A stretch of 64,000 nt of DNA from positions 122,665,593 to 122,729,592 of the forward strand of contig CM059187.1 in the NCBI GenBank assembly GCA_030323885.1, in the 5' to 3' direction. The position numbers were made by a program, and so were the translations under genes. Position 1 is the first letter of the stretch. Every line of letters starts with the position of its first letter. This document shows, piece by piece, positions 1 through 10,480 of this stretch. This DNA is from Branchipolynoe longqiensis (taxonomy: Eukaryota; Annelida; Polychaeta; Phyllodocida; Polynoidae). The notes under the pieces were generated by a model. That model was given only the letters and a program-made list of their open reading frames with translations. It was not told the origin of the DNA and did not search any database.

Positions 1-691
1 CATGTAATGTGTCCTTTTCCTTAGATCCACACTTTTATGTGAATCAGTGCATTGTAATAATCAAAATCCTCACAAAGTCTGGAATCTTCTTCATGTTAAC
101 AGACGTATCAGTTACATGTATCCATGTGGTATGTACCTGTCCTCACTGACTGATCTAAGATTCAAGAACATCCAGGGTGCGGTCCATGGGGCCCATGTGT
201 GACAAGGCCATGGAAATCCGTCGTAATGCCAGCTTCAGGAAATGAAGGAATTCGATGTAAATTCAAGGAAATGCCTCAATACTGCAGCGGCACTCTCACT
301 GCCTATTTATAATCATTTTAATAGTTTAGATCTAAAACTTGTTAGTTAAAATTGTATATTCTGATGGTTTGAGGTTTCTGCATCTATTTTAGATCAATAT
401 AGTATGCAATACCTCAGGGAGTTTGACGCCCCTGCCCTGCAGAGTTGTAAACCACTGCCTTGTGGTACAGGTTCTTGACAGAACCGAAGGCTAAGGGAGA
501 AAACCTGTATGGAACTCCCAACATCTCCCGACCAGCCACTGCAGGGACAAATAGTTTTGCACCTGTCTAGACATGTTCTTGCTGGTGTGAAACCTCTATT
601 TTCTCCCCGGGAGAGTGCCACTGGTAACTTTCAAAAGCCAGCAGCACTTCAACATTTTTGCAGTCAGCTTTCGTGAAATGTACAACCGCAT
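1..691. other. unassigned sequence
   Basis: I see no recognisable gene, terminal repeat or tandem array here. Open frames are short and overlap no known motif. The start of the window may cut through an older repeat. Confidence 0.4.
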
Positions 692-803
692 GCGACTCAT
701 GGACATCACTCTCACAGCAGAGAGCTAAATGGAGAGCGGCAGTCAAGTAATGAAAGCAGTCTTTGTCGCATCGCGACTGACAGCATGATGATGAGATGAT
801 GAT
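692..803 (+). mobile_element. LINE 3' end fragment with (ATG)n tail
   Basis: The segment reads as the last codons of a LINE ORF2 (an arginine/lysine and tryptophan pattern resembling DSWTSLSQQRAKWKAAVK followed by TAA) and then a short 3' UTR ending in GATGATGA repeats. A closely similar copy lies at 36720-36873. The clade cannot be assigned from so short a piece. It is a 5'-truncated, dead insertion. Confidence 0.6.
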
Positions 804-811
804 ATTATGCT

Positions 812-955
812 GATAATTATTAATCTATTGCATTCTAGTTTGATGTAACTTATTTCTTAAAGAGTTAAGTTTGGTCATATTTGAAGTGAAAATATGATTA
901 ATTAATTTTGGCATGCACCTTGAAAAATAAATGGGCGCCGTATCGTTCAACAGGG
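812..955 (+). mobile_element. MITE-1 internal fragment
   Basis: Resembles the middle of the MITE-1 family (see 1009-1360): a TGAAGTAACTT-like stretch, a GAGATATTTGAAGTG-like stretch and TTAATTTTGGCA. Neither terminus is present, so this is a fragment. Confidence 0.5.
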
Positions 956-1008
956 ACAGGTTTGAAATCACTGACTTAGTCGTCCCTTCTATCCACCAAT
1001 ATATATGC

Positions 1009-1360
1009 TTAAAGTTGCATAATTCAATGGTTTTGAGTTTTCTTAAATAAATATATTAGGTTGGTCATTATAATCTATGTTACTTTAATTTGAAGTAACT
1101 TTGATTTTGAATAGTTACCTTTTGAGACATTTGAAGTACAAACATGCTAAATTAATTTGGGCAAACACACCAAAAGTCTTGAGACCATAAGCTTCTGCAG
1201 TAACAGCTTCAATTAAATTGGCGCGGTATTCCATTATTTATACATGGTGACAAATGTTTGATAATTGCAGCGTTATCTAAGATAGATTTGTAGACTCAAA
1301 TCTAGATAATTGTTTTTTGTTTTGAAGATTTGAGGTTTTCATCGGACTATGCACCTTTAA
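1009..1360 (+). mobile_element. MITE-1, near full length (about 350 bp)
   Basis: The ends form inverted repeats of the type TTAAAGTTGCATAGTCCGAT and its complement ATCGGACTATGCAGCTTTAA; this copy is diverged at the left end. There is no coding capacity, so it is a non-autonomous DNA element. At least six other copies or fragments occur in this window (3089, 17674, 19241, 42030, 43940, 44260), which defines the family. Because both ends begin TTAA, a TTAA target-site duplication is possible but cannot be separated from the terminus. Confidence 0.75.
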
Positions 1361-1905
1361 TGGGTGCTTCAGTATTTAAATTGGATATGTAGGATCGAAT
1401 ATAAGTTCCGGTTGTAGTTTTCTAAATTTGATTCTTTCAGGAGAGTGTGCATCTTTAAGTGATAACCAAGTTATGTTGAGCTGGACTCTGGCCGATGGGA
1501 CACAGTGTCCGATATTTCCTATAATTTCATAACCTCTAAATATTCCAAAGAATTGTGATCCGATTGTAATAGAGTAATTGTGCCTGAGAGAAGGTAAGGT
1601 AATGGACGCCATGCATCTTATCTCCTTTTATAAGTCTTTGGTTTAACTCAATCTGGGGGTTCTCATTAAAGAACTCAACACCACATCATCTCCCAAGTGA
1701 CAATTCCCTCTCATAACAGCTGTTTCCATTGGTGACAGCACAAATGATAGTGTAGTCGCTGTGAGATCTCCGACGCGGGCTTTCCTGTGCGTATCGATCT
1801 GCACTATTGATGACATGGCTTGACCTGTGACCTTCGAGACGGCATCTCATCCAATATTTACACTGATAGATAGATGGGTTCGATCACGGGAACTGTTTGG
1901 CATGT
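1361..1905. other. unassigned sequence
   Basis: Nothing recognisable. It leads directly into the 85-bp tandem array. Confidence 0.35.
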
Positions 1906-1908
1906 ACA

Positions 1909-2433
1909 CATACTGCCACAATAAGTAAGTAGGGTTGTGCTTCCCTGATGACCTTGCACACACGCCCTCTATATGTGTACATGGACATGAACACATACTG
2001 CCACAATAAGTAAGTAGGGTTGTGCTTCCCCGATGACCTTGCATGTGCGCCCTCTATATGTGTACATGGACATGAACACATACTGCCACAATAAGTAAGT
2101 AGGGTTGTGCTTCCCCTGATGACCTTGCATGCGCACCCTCTATATGTGTACATGGACATGAACACATACTGCCACAATAAGTAAGTAGGGTTGTGCTTCC
2201 CCGATGACCTTGCATGCGCTCCGTCTGTATGTGTACATGGACATGAACAGATACTGCCACAATAAGTAAGTAGGGTTGTGCTTCCCTGATGACCTTGCAC
2301 ACACGCCCTCTATATGTGTACATGGACATGAACACATACTGCCACAATAAGTAAGTAGGGTTGTGCTTCCCCCGATGACCTTGCATGCGCTCCCTCTGTA
2401 TGTGTACATGGACATAAACACATACTGCCACAC
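1909..2433. repeat. 85-bp minisatellite, about 6 copies
   Basis: The word CATACTGCCACAATAAGTAA recurs at 1909, 1994, 2079, 2165, 2250, 2335 and 2421 (one-base variants), giving steps of 85 or 86 bp. Units differ mainly at a few positions in the GACCTTGCAYRYGC segment. Minus-strand open frames across the array exist because the unit has few stops; 85 is not divisible by 3, so no single protein repeat is encoded. Confidence 0.95.
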
Positions 2434-2442
2434 AAACCCCCT

Positions 2443-2738
2443 GTTCTCTGTGGTGGAGTGGTTAGAGTGTCTGACTTTTTTCTAGGTCAGACTCCTAATC
2501 TGATGGTCAGGGGTTCGATTCCCGGTGCCCTCCCCACCTCTGCCAATTTGGATTTCCACCGCTGTGTATAACTTACAGCGTCATCAAAGACCAGTTGCTC
2601 TCATCCTATGTCTATGCAGTGTGGGAGGTTAAAAATCCCTTGGGTCGGTAAAAGTGTAGGCTCGGGATTTCTATCGACAAACTGTCTAATGGTGAAAACA
2701 AGTTTATTCAGACTTATCCATGACAGGCAGTATAAAAT
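2443..2738 (+). mobile_element. SINE-B, tRNA-derived SINE
   Basis: The head has a pol III promoter pattern: an A-box-like TGGAGTGGTTAGAGTG and a B box GGTTCGATTCC at about 2512. A 5-bp stem TCAGA/TCTGA encloses a 7-base loop with CCT in the anticodon position. About 180 bp of unrelated body follows. The second copy, in opposite orientation, is at 3880-4153. The tRNA-like part carries an insertion, so it is not a functional tRNA gene. Confidence 0.75.
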
Positions 2739-2746
2739 CTTCAAGA

Positions 2747-2815
2747 AAAGTAAGTAGGGTTATGCTTCCCCGATGACCTTGCATGCGTGCCCTCTATATG
2801 TGTACATGGACATAG
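2747..2815. repeat. outlying unit of the 85-bp minisatellite
   Basis: AAGTAAGTAGGGTTATGCTT and the following bases match one unit of the 1909-2433 array. SINE-B lies between them, which suggests that SINE-B inserted inside a longer array. Confidence 0.8.
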
Positions 2816-3088
2816 CGTGAGTGACACCCCTTATTTGGATGATATACCATGGATTTGTTGTTGTTGATGAACGGAGATAACAAGTGTGCTGATATAGTGA
2901 TGAGGAATCATCACATGCCTGTGTAGTGATTCACTATTACTATAGTATTAGAATCAACGAATGGGATTTTTACACAGATTCCACGTCTGGCTGATGATCG
3001 CGCATAATGAACGCATGCATACAATATGGATTATGTAGTACATTATGGTATAAACAAAAACAATGTCATCTCAGTTCTGCTCTGCTAT

Positions 3089-3436
3089 TTAAAGTTGCAT
3101 AGTCCGATGGTTTTGAATTTCTGGGTTTTTTTTCCGAGATAACTATATTAACTGGTGTCTACTTTACATTAGTTCAAAGTTACTTTTATTTTAAATGGTA
3201 AACTTTTGAGATATTTTGAGCGCAAACATGGAAAATTAGTTTTGGCAAGCTTGCCAAAACTGTAACACTGTAGAATTCTGCAGTAACAGGTTCTATTAAA
3301 TTGAATCAGTATTGCCTTCTACGCAGAAACAAATGCTTAATAAGTGCATCAGGATGTAAGTTAGATATGTAAAATCAAATGTAGATAATTGGTTTGGTTT
3401 TGAAAATTTGATATGTCATCAACTATGCAGCTTTAA
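3089..3436 (+). mobile_element. MITE-1 copy
   Basis: Starts TTAAAGTTGCATAGTCCGAT and ends with the complementary CTATGCAGCTTTAA. Length and internal order match the other MITE-1 copies. Not coding. Confidence 0.85.
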
Positions 3437-3584
3437 CCTGTTCAATATTGACTATGCATGTTGTACTCAAAGGTGGCGCCACCTGCATGCGGAAATAACT
3501 AAAGCTAACCACCATGGCGGTGGGAACTTTATTTATAATAATTATATATATATATGTATATATATATATGTATATATATATATA

Positions 3585-3738
3585 GTTGGGTGGTTGTTGT
3601 TGGAGTTTTGCGTCCTGGTAACATCTAAGGTCATATCAGGGCGGGTACCGACTTGTGAGAGTACGCACTCATGGCGACTTAATCGTGCTGCCCCACATGA
3701 CCTGATATCGCACTCATCACAGCATGTCCTCTTTGGGC
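3585..3738 (-). mobile_element. SINE-A, 3' half
   Basis: Read on the minus strand it ends in the family 3' tail GATGTTACCAGGACGCAAAA followed by CAACAACC repeats. The 5' tRNA-like head is absent. It abuts a TA microsatellite at 3541-3584. Confidence 0.8.
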
Positions 3739-3879
3739 AAAAGAGGGATTGTATAAAGCATGTAGTAATGACTCACGTTCACAATGATTAATGAGCGGAT
3801 CTATTATATAGAGGCACCTTGATGATCAGAGCATGAGTTAGGTGTATGCTCCCCATGTATGCGTGTTGAGTACTTATTA

Positions 3880-4153
3880 TGGATAAGTCTGAATAGACTT
3901 GTTTTCACCACTAGACAGTTTGTCAATAGAAAGCCCGAGCCTACACTTTTACCGACCCAAGGGATTTTTAACCTCCCACACCACATAGACATGGTATGAG
4001 AGGAACCGGCCTTTGATGATGCAGTAAGTTATCCACAGGGGTGTAAATCCAAATTGGCAGAGGTGGGGTCATGGGGAATCGAACCACCAACCTTCAGATT
4101 AGGAGTCTGACCTAGAAAAAGGTCGGACACTCTAACCACTCGGCCACAGAGAA
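3880..4153 (-). mobile_element. SINE-B, second copy
   Basis: Reverse complement of the 2443-2738 element, including the tRNA-like head (B box at about 4080-4090, reading GGTTCGATTCC on the minus strand) and the CCT loop. The two copies lie about 1.1 kb apart in opposite orientation. The 3' end here may extend further towards 3826. Confidence 0.75.
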
Positions 4154-4261
4154 CACTGTGATTGAACACTGTGATTGAACTCTGATTGAACTCTGACCTC
4201 ATTTAACAGGTACATCATTCCCTGCAGTTCTTCTATGTCCATTCATTTAACCTATTCACGC

Positions 4262-4267
<6 letters not shown>

Positions 4268-4316
<49 letters not shown>

Positions 4317-4326
4317 AAAAAAAAAT
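4268..4326. repeat. (TA)n then A-run microsatellite
   Basis: About 20 TA dinucleotides followed by about 16 A residues. Confidence 0.95.
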
Positions 4327-4400
4327 ACATTCTATATGCATATGGCATCATATATTGATATAATGATGATGCTTATAGCATACCATGTACCTTATGTACC

Positions 4401-4737
4401 AGTCGCGGTAGCCGAATCGGCAGAGCGCGGGCCTCGCGTGCGGGCGATCGGGAGTTCGGTTGCCGGTCGAGTCAAACCAATGACTTATAGTTATACAATT
4501 GATACTTGTCGCTTCCTAGCCTAGCACTCAGCATTAATCCGACAGGGCAAGGACTGGTTAGCTCAGTGTCAGGATAATGTGATTGAGTGAGATATTAGGT
4601 CATGGTGCAGGCGGCCTGATTTCCAAGTGGGGCAGCACTATGAAGTCACCATGCATGTGCACTGTCACAAGTCGGTACTCGTCCTGATATGACCTTAGAT
4701 GTTGCCAGGACGTAAAACTCCAAGAACTAACTAACTG
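4401..4737 (+). mobile_element. SINE-A, full length, head subtype 1
   Basis: The tRNA-like head GGTAGCCGAATCGGCAGAGC (A-box region) is followed at about 4450 by a B-box-like GAGTTCGGTTGCC. The family body follows (TGACTTATA, TACTTGTCGCTTCCTAGCC, GGGCAAGGACTGGTT, GGGGCAGCACTAT, CACAAGTCGGTAC), then the tail GATGTTGCCAGGACGTAAAA and an AACTAACTAAC end. SINE-A is the commonest element in the window, with about 28 copies or fragments. Confidence 0.85.
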
Positions 4738-5302
4738 TACCTCTTAAATGAGGTCACAGTTCACTCACATGCGAGCTTTTAGTAGCGACGAATTGTTAGC
4801 AACCCTTGGCTCTGGCGGCGGCCACCCCAGACTGTTTGATTGGCAGAAATTGGACAATTGGCGGTAATGGCGGCTGCAGCGTCCACGTGGCGTGACATAG
4901 CATCCACAACGCGACGCGACGCTTGGTGGCGAGACGCTGCAGTAATCACGGCCCTGCACGAGAATGGTGTGCGTGTTCGGGAGGGGGGGGGGTGACGGGG
5001 GAGGGTTGGGGTTGGGGTGGGGCGTCGGGAGCGCCATCGGGCGGAGAGGCGCGGAGTTAACTGTACTATGTAGCGGGTGAGGGGTGGTGGTGGTGATGGT
5101 GGGGGCTGTGGTGGTGGTGGTCGTTGGGGGGGGGGGGACTAGGAGAGTGGTTAAAGTAGGGTTACATCTTAAGGTCAAGGTCGACTGGGTGTGTAAGCAG
5201 AGTGTGTACTTAGTAGGATGTAGTGTCAGTAACTGTGGAAGTTGTACGTAGCACGGCAACATGAAGTGTAGCAGAGACAGTCGTTAGGGAGGTAACGAAT
5301 AA
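4738..5302. other. GC-richer unassigned sequence with G-rich runs
   Basis: 4790-4970 is richer in CG dinucleotides than its surroundings and matches no repeat elsewhere in the window. 4980-5150 is a low-complexity G/GGT-rich stretch. No gene is supported. Confidence 0.4.
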
Positions 5303-6282
5303 TGCTAGGTACACACCTACCGTTTACGACTCGCACACTAAAACTTTGCGCCCGACGTGACCCGATCGCGACCCGATCGCGATTAAAACCGAAGATAAGG
5401 GATGCGCACATATACCGACTGGACGCGCACATATAACGTCCGATTCGCGGCTGCGATCCACGCTCCTGGTGGGTTTTTTGCGCGAACTACCTCGCCATCA
5501 GCGCCATCTAGCATTTTCCTTGCGCCGATTCGCGACTGCGCTGCACGCACCTGGTGGGTTTTGCGCGAACTACGTCACCATCAGCGCCATCTAGCAGTTT
5601 CCTGTAGCAATGCTATTTGTTTTGTTTACATTCGTCGATTAGAAAACATTAATATTGCCGGCGGCGGAATTTCCTTGCGCCTGCTACGTACTTGTTTAGT
5701 TTACATTCGTCGATTAGAAAACATTAATATCGCCGCCGTTGAATATATTTGGGTCTAATATGTAGCCGCCGAACCGGCGGGATTTCCTTGCGCCTGCTAC
5801 GTACTTGTTTAGTTTACATTCGTCGATTAGAAAATATTAATATCGCCGCCGTTGAATCGATTTGGGTCTAATATGTAGCCACCGAACCGGCGGAATTTCC
5901 TTGCGCCTGCTACGTATTTGTTTAGTTTACATTCGTCGATTAGAAAATATTAATATATAGTCGCCGATTAGAATATTTTGGTTAAGACACTGTCACGTGT
6001 CCTTTTTCCGGCCCGGCGATTCGTTGATCGTTAAAACTCAGACGCAAACGGTCGGCGGCTAGCACGCATATACCGTTTAAGATACAACCGACCGCACGCA
6101 CCTCCCGATTTGCAATCGTCCCGATTCGTTTTTCAATTGCTTGCGATTTCAGTTTGAAGGCCTAAAACTGAGTTGTAATCGCAAATCACGGACGTCTGGT
6201 GTGCTATGGTCCTGCACCCACCTACCGATTAACGAGGTCGTATGCGCGAATCGCGTCGTAAACGGTAGGTGTGTACCTAGCA
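5303..6282. mobile_element. 980-bp Harbinger-like non-autonomous element
   Basis: The left end TGCTAGGTACACACCTACCG and its complement at the right end (CGGTAGGTGTGTACCTAGCA) form inverted repeats. They are flanked by TAA at 5300-5302 and TAA at 6283-6285. A 3-bp TWA duplication is what PIF/Harbinger elements make, so that superfamily is the best guess. No transposase ORF is present. The body holds many CGCGAT/ATCGCGAC words just inside the ends and a tandem module at 5612-5960. A related 265-bp element is at 31582-31846. Confidence 0.8.
5612..5960. repeat. about 115-bp tandem module inside the Harbinger-like element
   Basis: TTTACATTCGTCGATTAGAA recurs about four times, with GGCGGAATTTCCTTGCGCCT and CGCCGCCGTTGAAT between copies. 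A diverged relative of this module occurs in reverse orientation inside another inverted-repeat element, at about 28050-28290. Confidence 0.85.
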
Positions 6283-6299
6283 TAATGCACACATGTTTG

Positions 6300-6975
6300 C
6301 TGACACTTGCAGACATGTAGGTGTACATGTCTGTAAATAGTCATGTGCTCATACATAATTACAGACATGTATATGTACATGTCTGTAAATAGTCATGTGC
6401 TCATACATAATTACAGACATGCATACATACATGTATGTAAATAGGCATGTGCTCATACATGATTACAGACATGCATATATACATGTCTGTAAATAGTCAT
6501 GTGCTCATACATACTTACATACGTGTATATATATATACATATCCTGTAAATAGCCATGCAGTCATGCTTCCTTACATACATGCATATACACATGTCTGTA
6601 AATAGTCATGTGCTCATATGTATGTACATACATGCATATATACATGTCTGTAATTAGCCATGTAGTGATGCTTACTTACACTTAGAGACATGCATATAAA
6701 TAGGTACATAAAATAACTATCGGGTCATGCTTACTTACATACATGCATATATACATATTCTGTAAATAGCCATGTCGTCATGTTTCCTTACATACATTCA
6801 TATACACATGTCTGTAAATAGCCATGCGATCATCCTTACTTACATACATGCATATACAAATGTTTGTAAATAGCCGTGCACTCATGCTTACCTACAGATA
6901 TGCATAAACATAGGTCAATACATAGCCTTGCATTCATGCTTACTTACAGAAATGCATATATACATATGCATGTTT
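6300..6975. repeat. 52-bp minisatellite with a palindrome in each unit
   Basis: CTGTAAATAG recurs at 6331, 6383, 6435 and 6487 and continues, more degenerate, to about 6970. Early units contain ACAGACATG...CATGTCTGT, a short inverted repeat. It starts directly next to the right end of the Harbinger-like element. Confidence 0.85.
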
Positions 6976-7500
6976 AACCGTCGGGCTATTCCACCCACGC
7001 TTAAGGCGAGCCTACGTGTTAATATTAATAATTGTTTCCATGTGAATGTCTTGTGCCTCCCGCCGCCAGTTGTCTGTCATCCTGCTAGCCTGACCCTTGA
7101 CTAGCAATGTCCGAGGTGGAGATTTCGACTCCTGACAGACCATGGGCAGAAGGCCCTTAATTAAATAAGATTATAGAGCAATCCAAATAACAATCTGAAG
7201 TTGACCATAGCGGTTAATAATATAAGTCTGGAGAATAGTAAAGAATGCAAGGAACGTTCATGTCACTTCTTAGGAGCTCACCCTTTTATTCTTACCTCTG
7301 ACTAACAGAATGAATTGATCAATATAACCTATGTTCTTAGTTAAATATACTTCAACAGTAGAATGTATGTTATAAGTCAAGTCCCCTCCCATATAATTAA
7401 GTTAAATAAGTTTGGAATTTCCATAATAAAGGCCTAAATCTCAGCTAAAACATCGGAGCATGCAAAAACACGTCCGACGGGTCTGGGTCCGAACGCCCGA
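6976..7500. other. unassigned sequence
   Basis: No family or gene recognised. 7441-7500 continues leftward from the 142-bp repeat and carries a B-box-like word on the minus strand at about 7480-7492 (GTTCGGACCC), so part of it may be a SINE tail. Confidence 0.35.
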
Positions 7501-8443
7501 CCTCCTATCGTTGCTAGGATAGTCACAATCGACGTATCCAAGCAACGCTTTACAGCAGGGAACCCGGCCTCGCAAAATGCGTGACCGCGCAAAATGCGAG
7601 CCCAGCGCAAATAATCGGTCGAGTAGTCTCGCCCACTTCACAGCCTCCCCAGACGAACAACAGGGACTGATGTTCGTCTAAGAAAGGAAAAGTGGGAGAG
7701 ACTACCAGGGTTCGTGGCTGTAGCAACAAATAATAAGCATAATCGCGACCCTGCTTGATCCACGACTATATGGCGTGGAATGCGAGGCACCGCATACTTC
7801 CTTCTCGTTGTGTAATGTTTTTTTGATTTGAGACAAGCCAGCTCTCTGGTCAACAATTTCAGTATTTCACAAGAAATATGTTTGTACTTAAATTCCTTCA
7901 AAAACAGTTTTGAATCATTACTTGATCAAATTGAAACTACCAGAATCGACCTTCAATTCTGGTACCGGCCCAACTAAAAATACTGACCCTGTCGTAGCTG
8001 AATACCCTGCCAGTCAGTCTGGCAATAAAAGAAACTCCACTAGTCACTCGTCATCTGTACAATTGCACACCATCCAATATCACAACCCTTTATAACACAC
8101 TCCACCATTTTGACACTTGTGACCACACATGTATTACTAACCCCTGGAAGAAAATTCCCTAGCCCAGTTCCCGTGATGAAAGCTAGCTCAATATTTCTCC
8201 TCTACCAGTAGCCTATACCGTAAACTCATTACAGCCTCAAAAGTACTCTGGCCGGCGTTACCATAGTAATATCCCTATCTCAAGTCCGTATCACACCGTA
8301 CGCTAAAAGTGAAGGGCATTTGGAATTCGCTACAGACGACGTTACCCTAAATGTATACAGCTCCAACGACAGGGTCCCCTTTTTCTCTAAAAATCCACAC
8401 CTTGACTACTAGACAATGAATACTATACAATGACTACATTGTA

Positions 8444-8612
8444 ACCAAAGCCGGAAATTCCCGAAGGAAGTCTGCTTTTGGTTTACACAAAAACAATTTA
8501 CGGCGCCATCCAAGCGCATACTTAACCGTTGGTACATTTCACACCAACCAAAGCCGGAAATTCCGAAGGAACTCCGCTTTTGGGTTACACAAAAACAATT
8601 TACGGCGCCAGT
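8444..8612. repeat. 103-bp direct repeat, about 1.6 copies
   Basis: ACCAAAGCCGGAAATTCC occurs at 8444 and again at 8547, each followed by AAAACAATTTACGGCGCCA. Confidence 0.9.
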
Positions 8613-9055
8613 GAAGATGTCCGAAACCACCTACGGATATAATGCTATTAATGGTTTTTTTGTTTTTTTTAAATGTGAATATATCTAGCAGATGATCCTA
8701 CTTTAACAATACGGGAGTACCTCACTCGCGCGGGACCTACCCGATAGATGCGAATGGCCGCATCCGTGGGATATCACTATACAGGTTATACAACAGTTTA
8801 CAGGCCTAGCTATGAAATAGCAGTGTTAACCATGAAAGTCAGTTTTAGTAATATCCCTATCCCGATTTAGCCAGCAACTCTCCAAGGTGCACTCTTCATA
8901 CTACAAGTACCATGGGGTCTGCATGGCACAGAGTACGAAGGGTATTCCCGAGGTAGTCGAAATATCATTTTCTAAGCTCCCCCCATGTATGCTTCGGGTT
9001 CACAGCGGACGTGTGCCATGTAAATATGAAAAAAAAAAAAATGAAAAAAAAAAAA

Positions 9056-9625
9056 CTTGCCTCCGCGAGTATCTAAAATAGATTTGCTGTCTAATCCCGT
9101 ACTAGTAGAGTACCAATGGAAGGGCACATTACTGGTGACCGGTGGGCCCCGTATATTAGAATACTCCCGACCGGATCTTACTTATTGGGCACCGTATATA
9201 CTGATAATACTCCCGACCATAAAGTCAATATTGGGCACCGTAAATTGTGATATTCCCGATGGGAAATCTTAGGTGGGCACCATATAATTAAATACTCCCG
9301 GTGGATATTCCCAATTGGGGCACGCTCCTGCCTCAGCGGGTATCTAAAATAAATTTGCTGTCTAATCTCGTGTTAGTCGAATGAAAAAGGAAGGGCACAT
9401 TACTGGCGACCGGTGGGCCCCGTATATTAGAATACTCCCGACCGGATGTTACTTTTTGGGCACCGTATATACCGATTATACTCCCGACTGTAAAGCCAAT
9501 GTTGGGCACCGTAAATTGTGATACTCCCGATGAGAAATCTTACGTGGGCACCGTATAATTAAATACTCCCGGCGGATATTCCCAATTAGGGCACCGCATC
9601 ATGACATACTCCCGTCCAGGTAATG
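9056..9625. repeat. 271-bp tandem units built from about 40-bp subrepeats
   Basis: Two units start near 9060 and 9331, each opening with TATCTAAAATA and TTTGCTGTCTAAT. Within each unit the pattern GGGCACCGTATA ... AATACTCCCG recurs four times at roughly 40-bp spacing. The start of a third unit (GCTCCTGCCTC) runs into the right 142-bp repeat. Confidence 0.9.
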
Positions 9626-9773
9626 CTCCTGCCTCCTATCGTTGCTAGGAGAGTCACAATCGACGTATCCAAGCAACGCTTTACAGCAGGGAACCCGGCC
9701 TCGCAAAATGCGTGCCCGCGCAAAATGCGAGCCCTGCGCAAATAATCGGTCGAGTAGTCTCGCCCACTTCACA

Positions 9774-10235
9774 TGCATACACGCCTGCCATGATACGTAG
9801 CTTCATTCATACTGTCACATATATATACAGACATGCATATATATACTTACTTATGCACATGCATATGCACATACATAAATGCATACATGCATAGACTCAC
9901 ACCGGCAAGTGTGTATATATGTGTGCATAATATGTACAATGGCATAGCTACATGCTTTATTAGAGACATGTATATGCATCTATGCCCACACATGCATGAA
10001 TTCATACATAGATCATAAATGCAAGGATACATATATAGATGCATGCGTAACATGGATACTTGCAAGTTGCATGGTTACTGAGGTAAATAACATACATGTT
10101 GCCTTACGTCCATGCATGTACATGTACACGTTGATATACATAGCATCGATAAAATATCAATGTATAGATACAATACAGCATCAATATAATATACATATAG
10201 ATATCCGAGGAGTATAACTGATGACATTATCATTG
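9774..10235. other. AT-rich ATGCAT/ACATAC low-complexity DNA
   Basis: Cryptically simple sequence rich in ATGCATACA and TATATG words. The short open frames on both strands follow from this composition and are not genes. Confidence 0.6.
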
Positions 10236-10239
10236 GTGT

Positions 10240-10395
10240 CTTTAGACATAAATCTTACCGTCTTTGGGAAACATCTTAGTTTCTAGATACAAATAAACAT
10301 CAATTGTATCATCTTTGGAACATCTCTTAGTTTCTAGATGAAAATAGACATACATTTTATCGTCTTTGGGACACATTGGAGTTTTTAGATAAAAC
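10240..10395. repeat. 51-bp minisatellite, 3 copies
   Basis: CRTCTTTGGG/A recurs at 10259, 10310 and 10361. The first two copies are followed by TTAGTTTCTAGAT and the third by a diverged GAGTTTTTAGAT. Confidence 0.8.
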
Positions 10396-10420
10396 AAAAT
10401 GACAGAATAAATTGCACTCA

Positions 10421-10480
10421 TTTCTCACCGTGAATATGGCCTTCAGTGCCGCCACGACGTCAAATCACCATCAATCAATC
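10421..10480 (+). mobile_element. 3' tail of an RNase H-type LINE
   Basis: CACCGTGAATATGGCCTTC, then GCCACGACGTC and an AATCAATC tail. The same tail ends the longer relic at 37139-37735. It is a heavily 5'-truncated insertion. Confidence 0.65.

Larger units (their letters stand above)
7501..9773. mobile_element. composite repeat bounded by 142-bp direct repeats
   Basis: 7501-7642 and 9632-9773 are direct copies (CCTCCTATCGTTGCTAGGA ... CCCACTTCACA) that differ at about three positions. On the minus strand they begin TGTGAAG, but the other end is not CA, so they are not canonical LTRs. Between them lie two 103-bp units, two 271-bp units and otherwise unassigned DNA. There is no ORF with a recognisable domain. 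It could be a non-autonomous element with terminal direct repeats, or two copies of one dispersed repeat. Confidence 0.5.

Noticed and set aside
2446..2540. tRNA-Arg(CCT) gene
   Set aside because: A box, B box and CCT loop are present, but the arms carry an insertion and the same sequence heads a dispersed repeat; SINE head.
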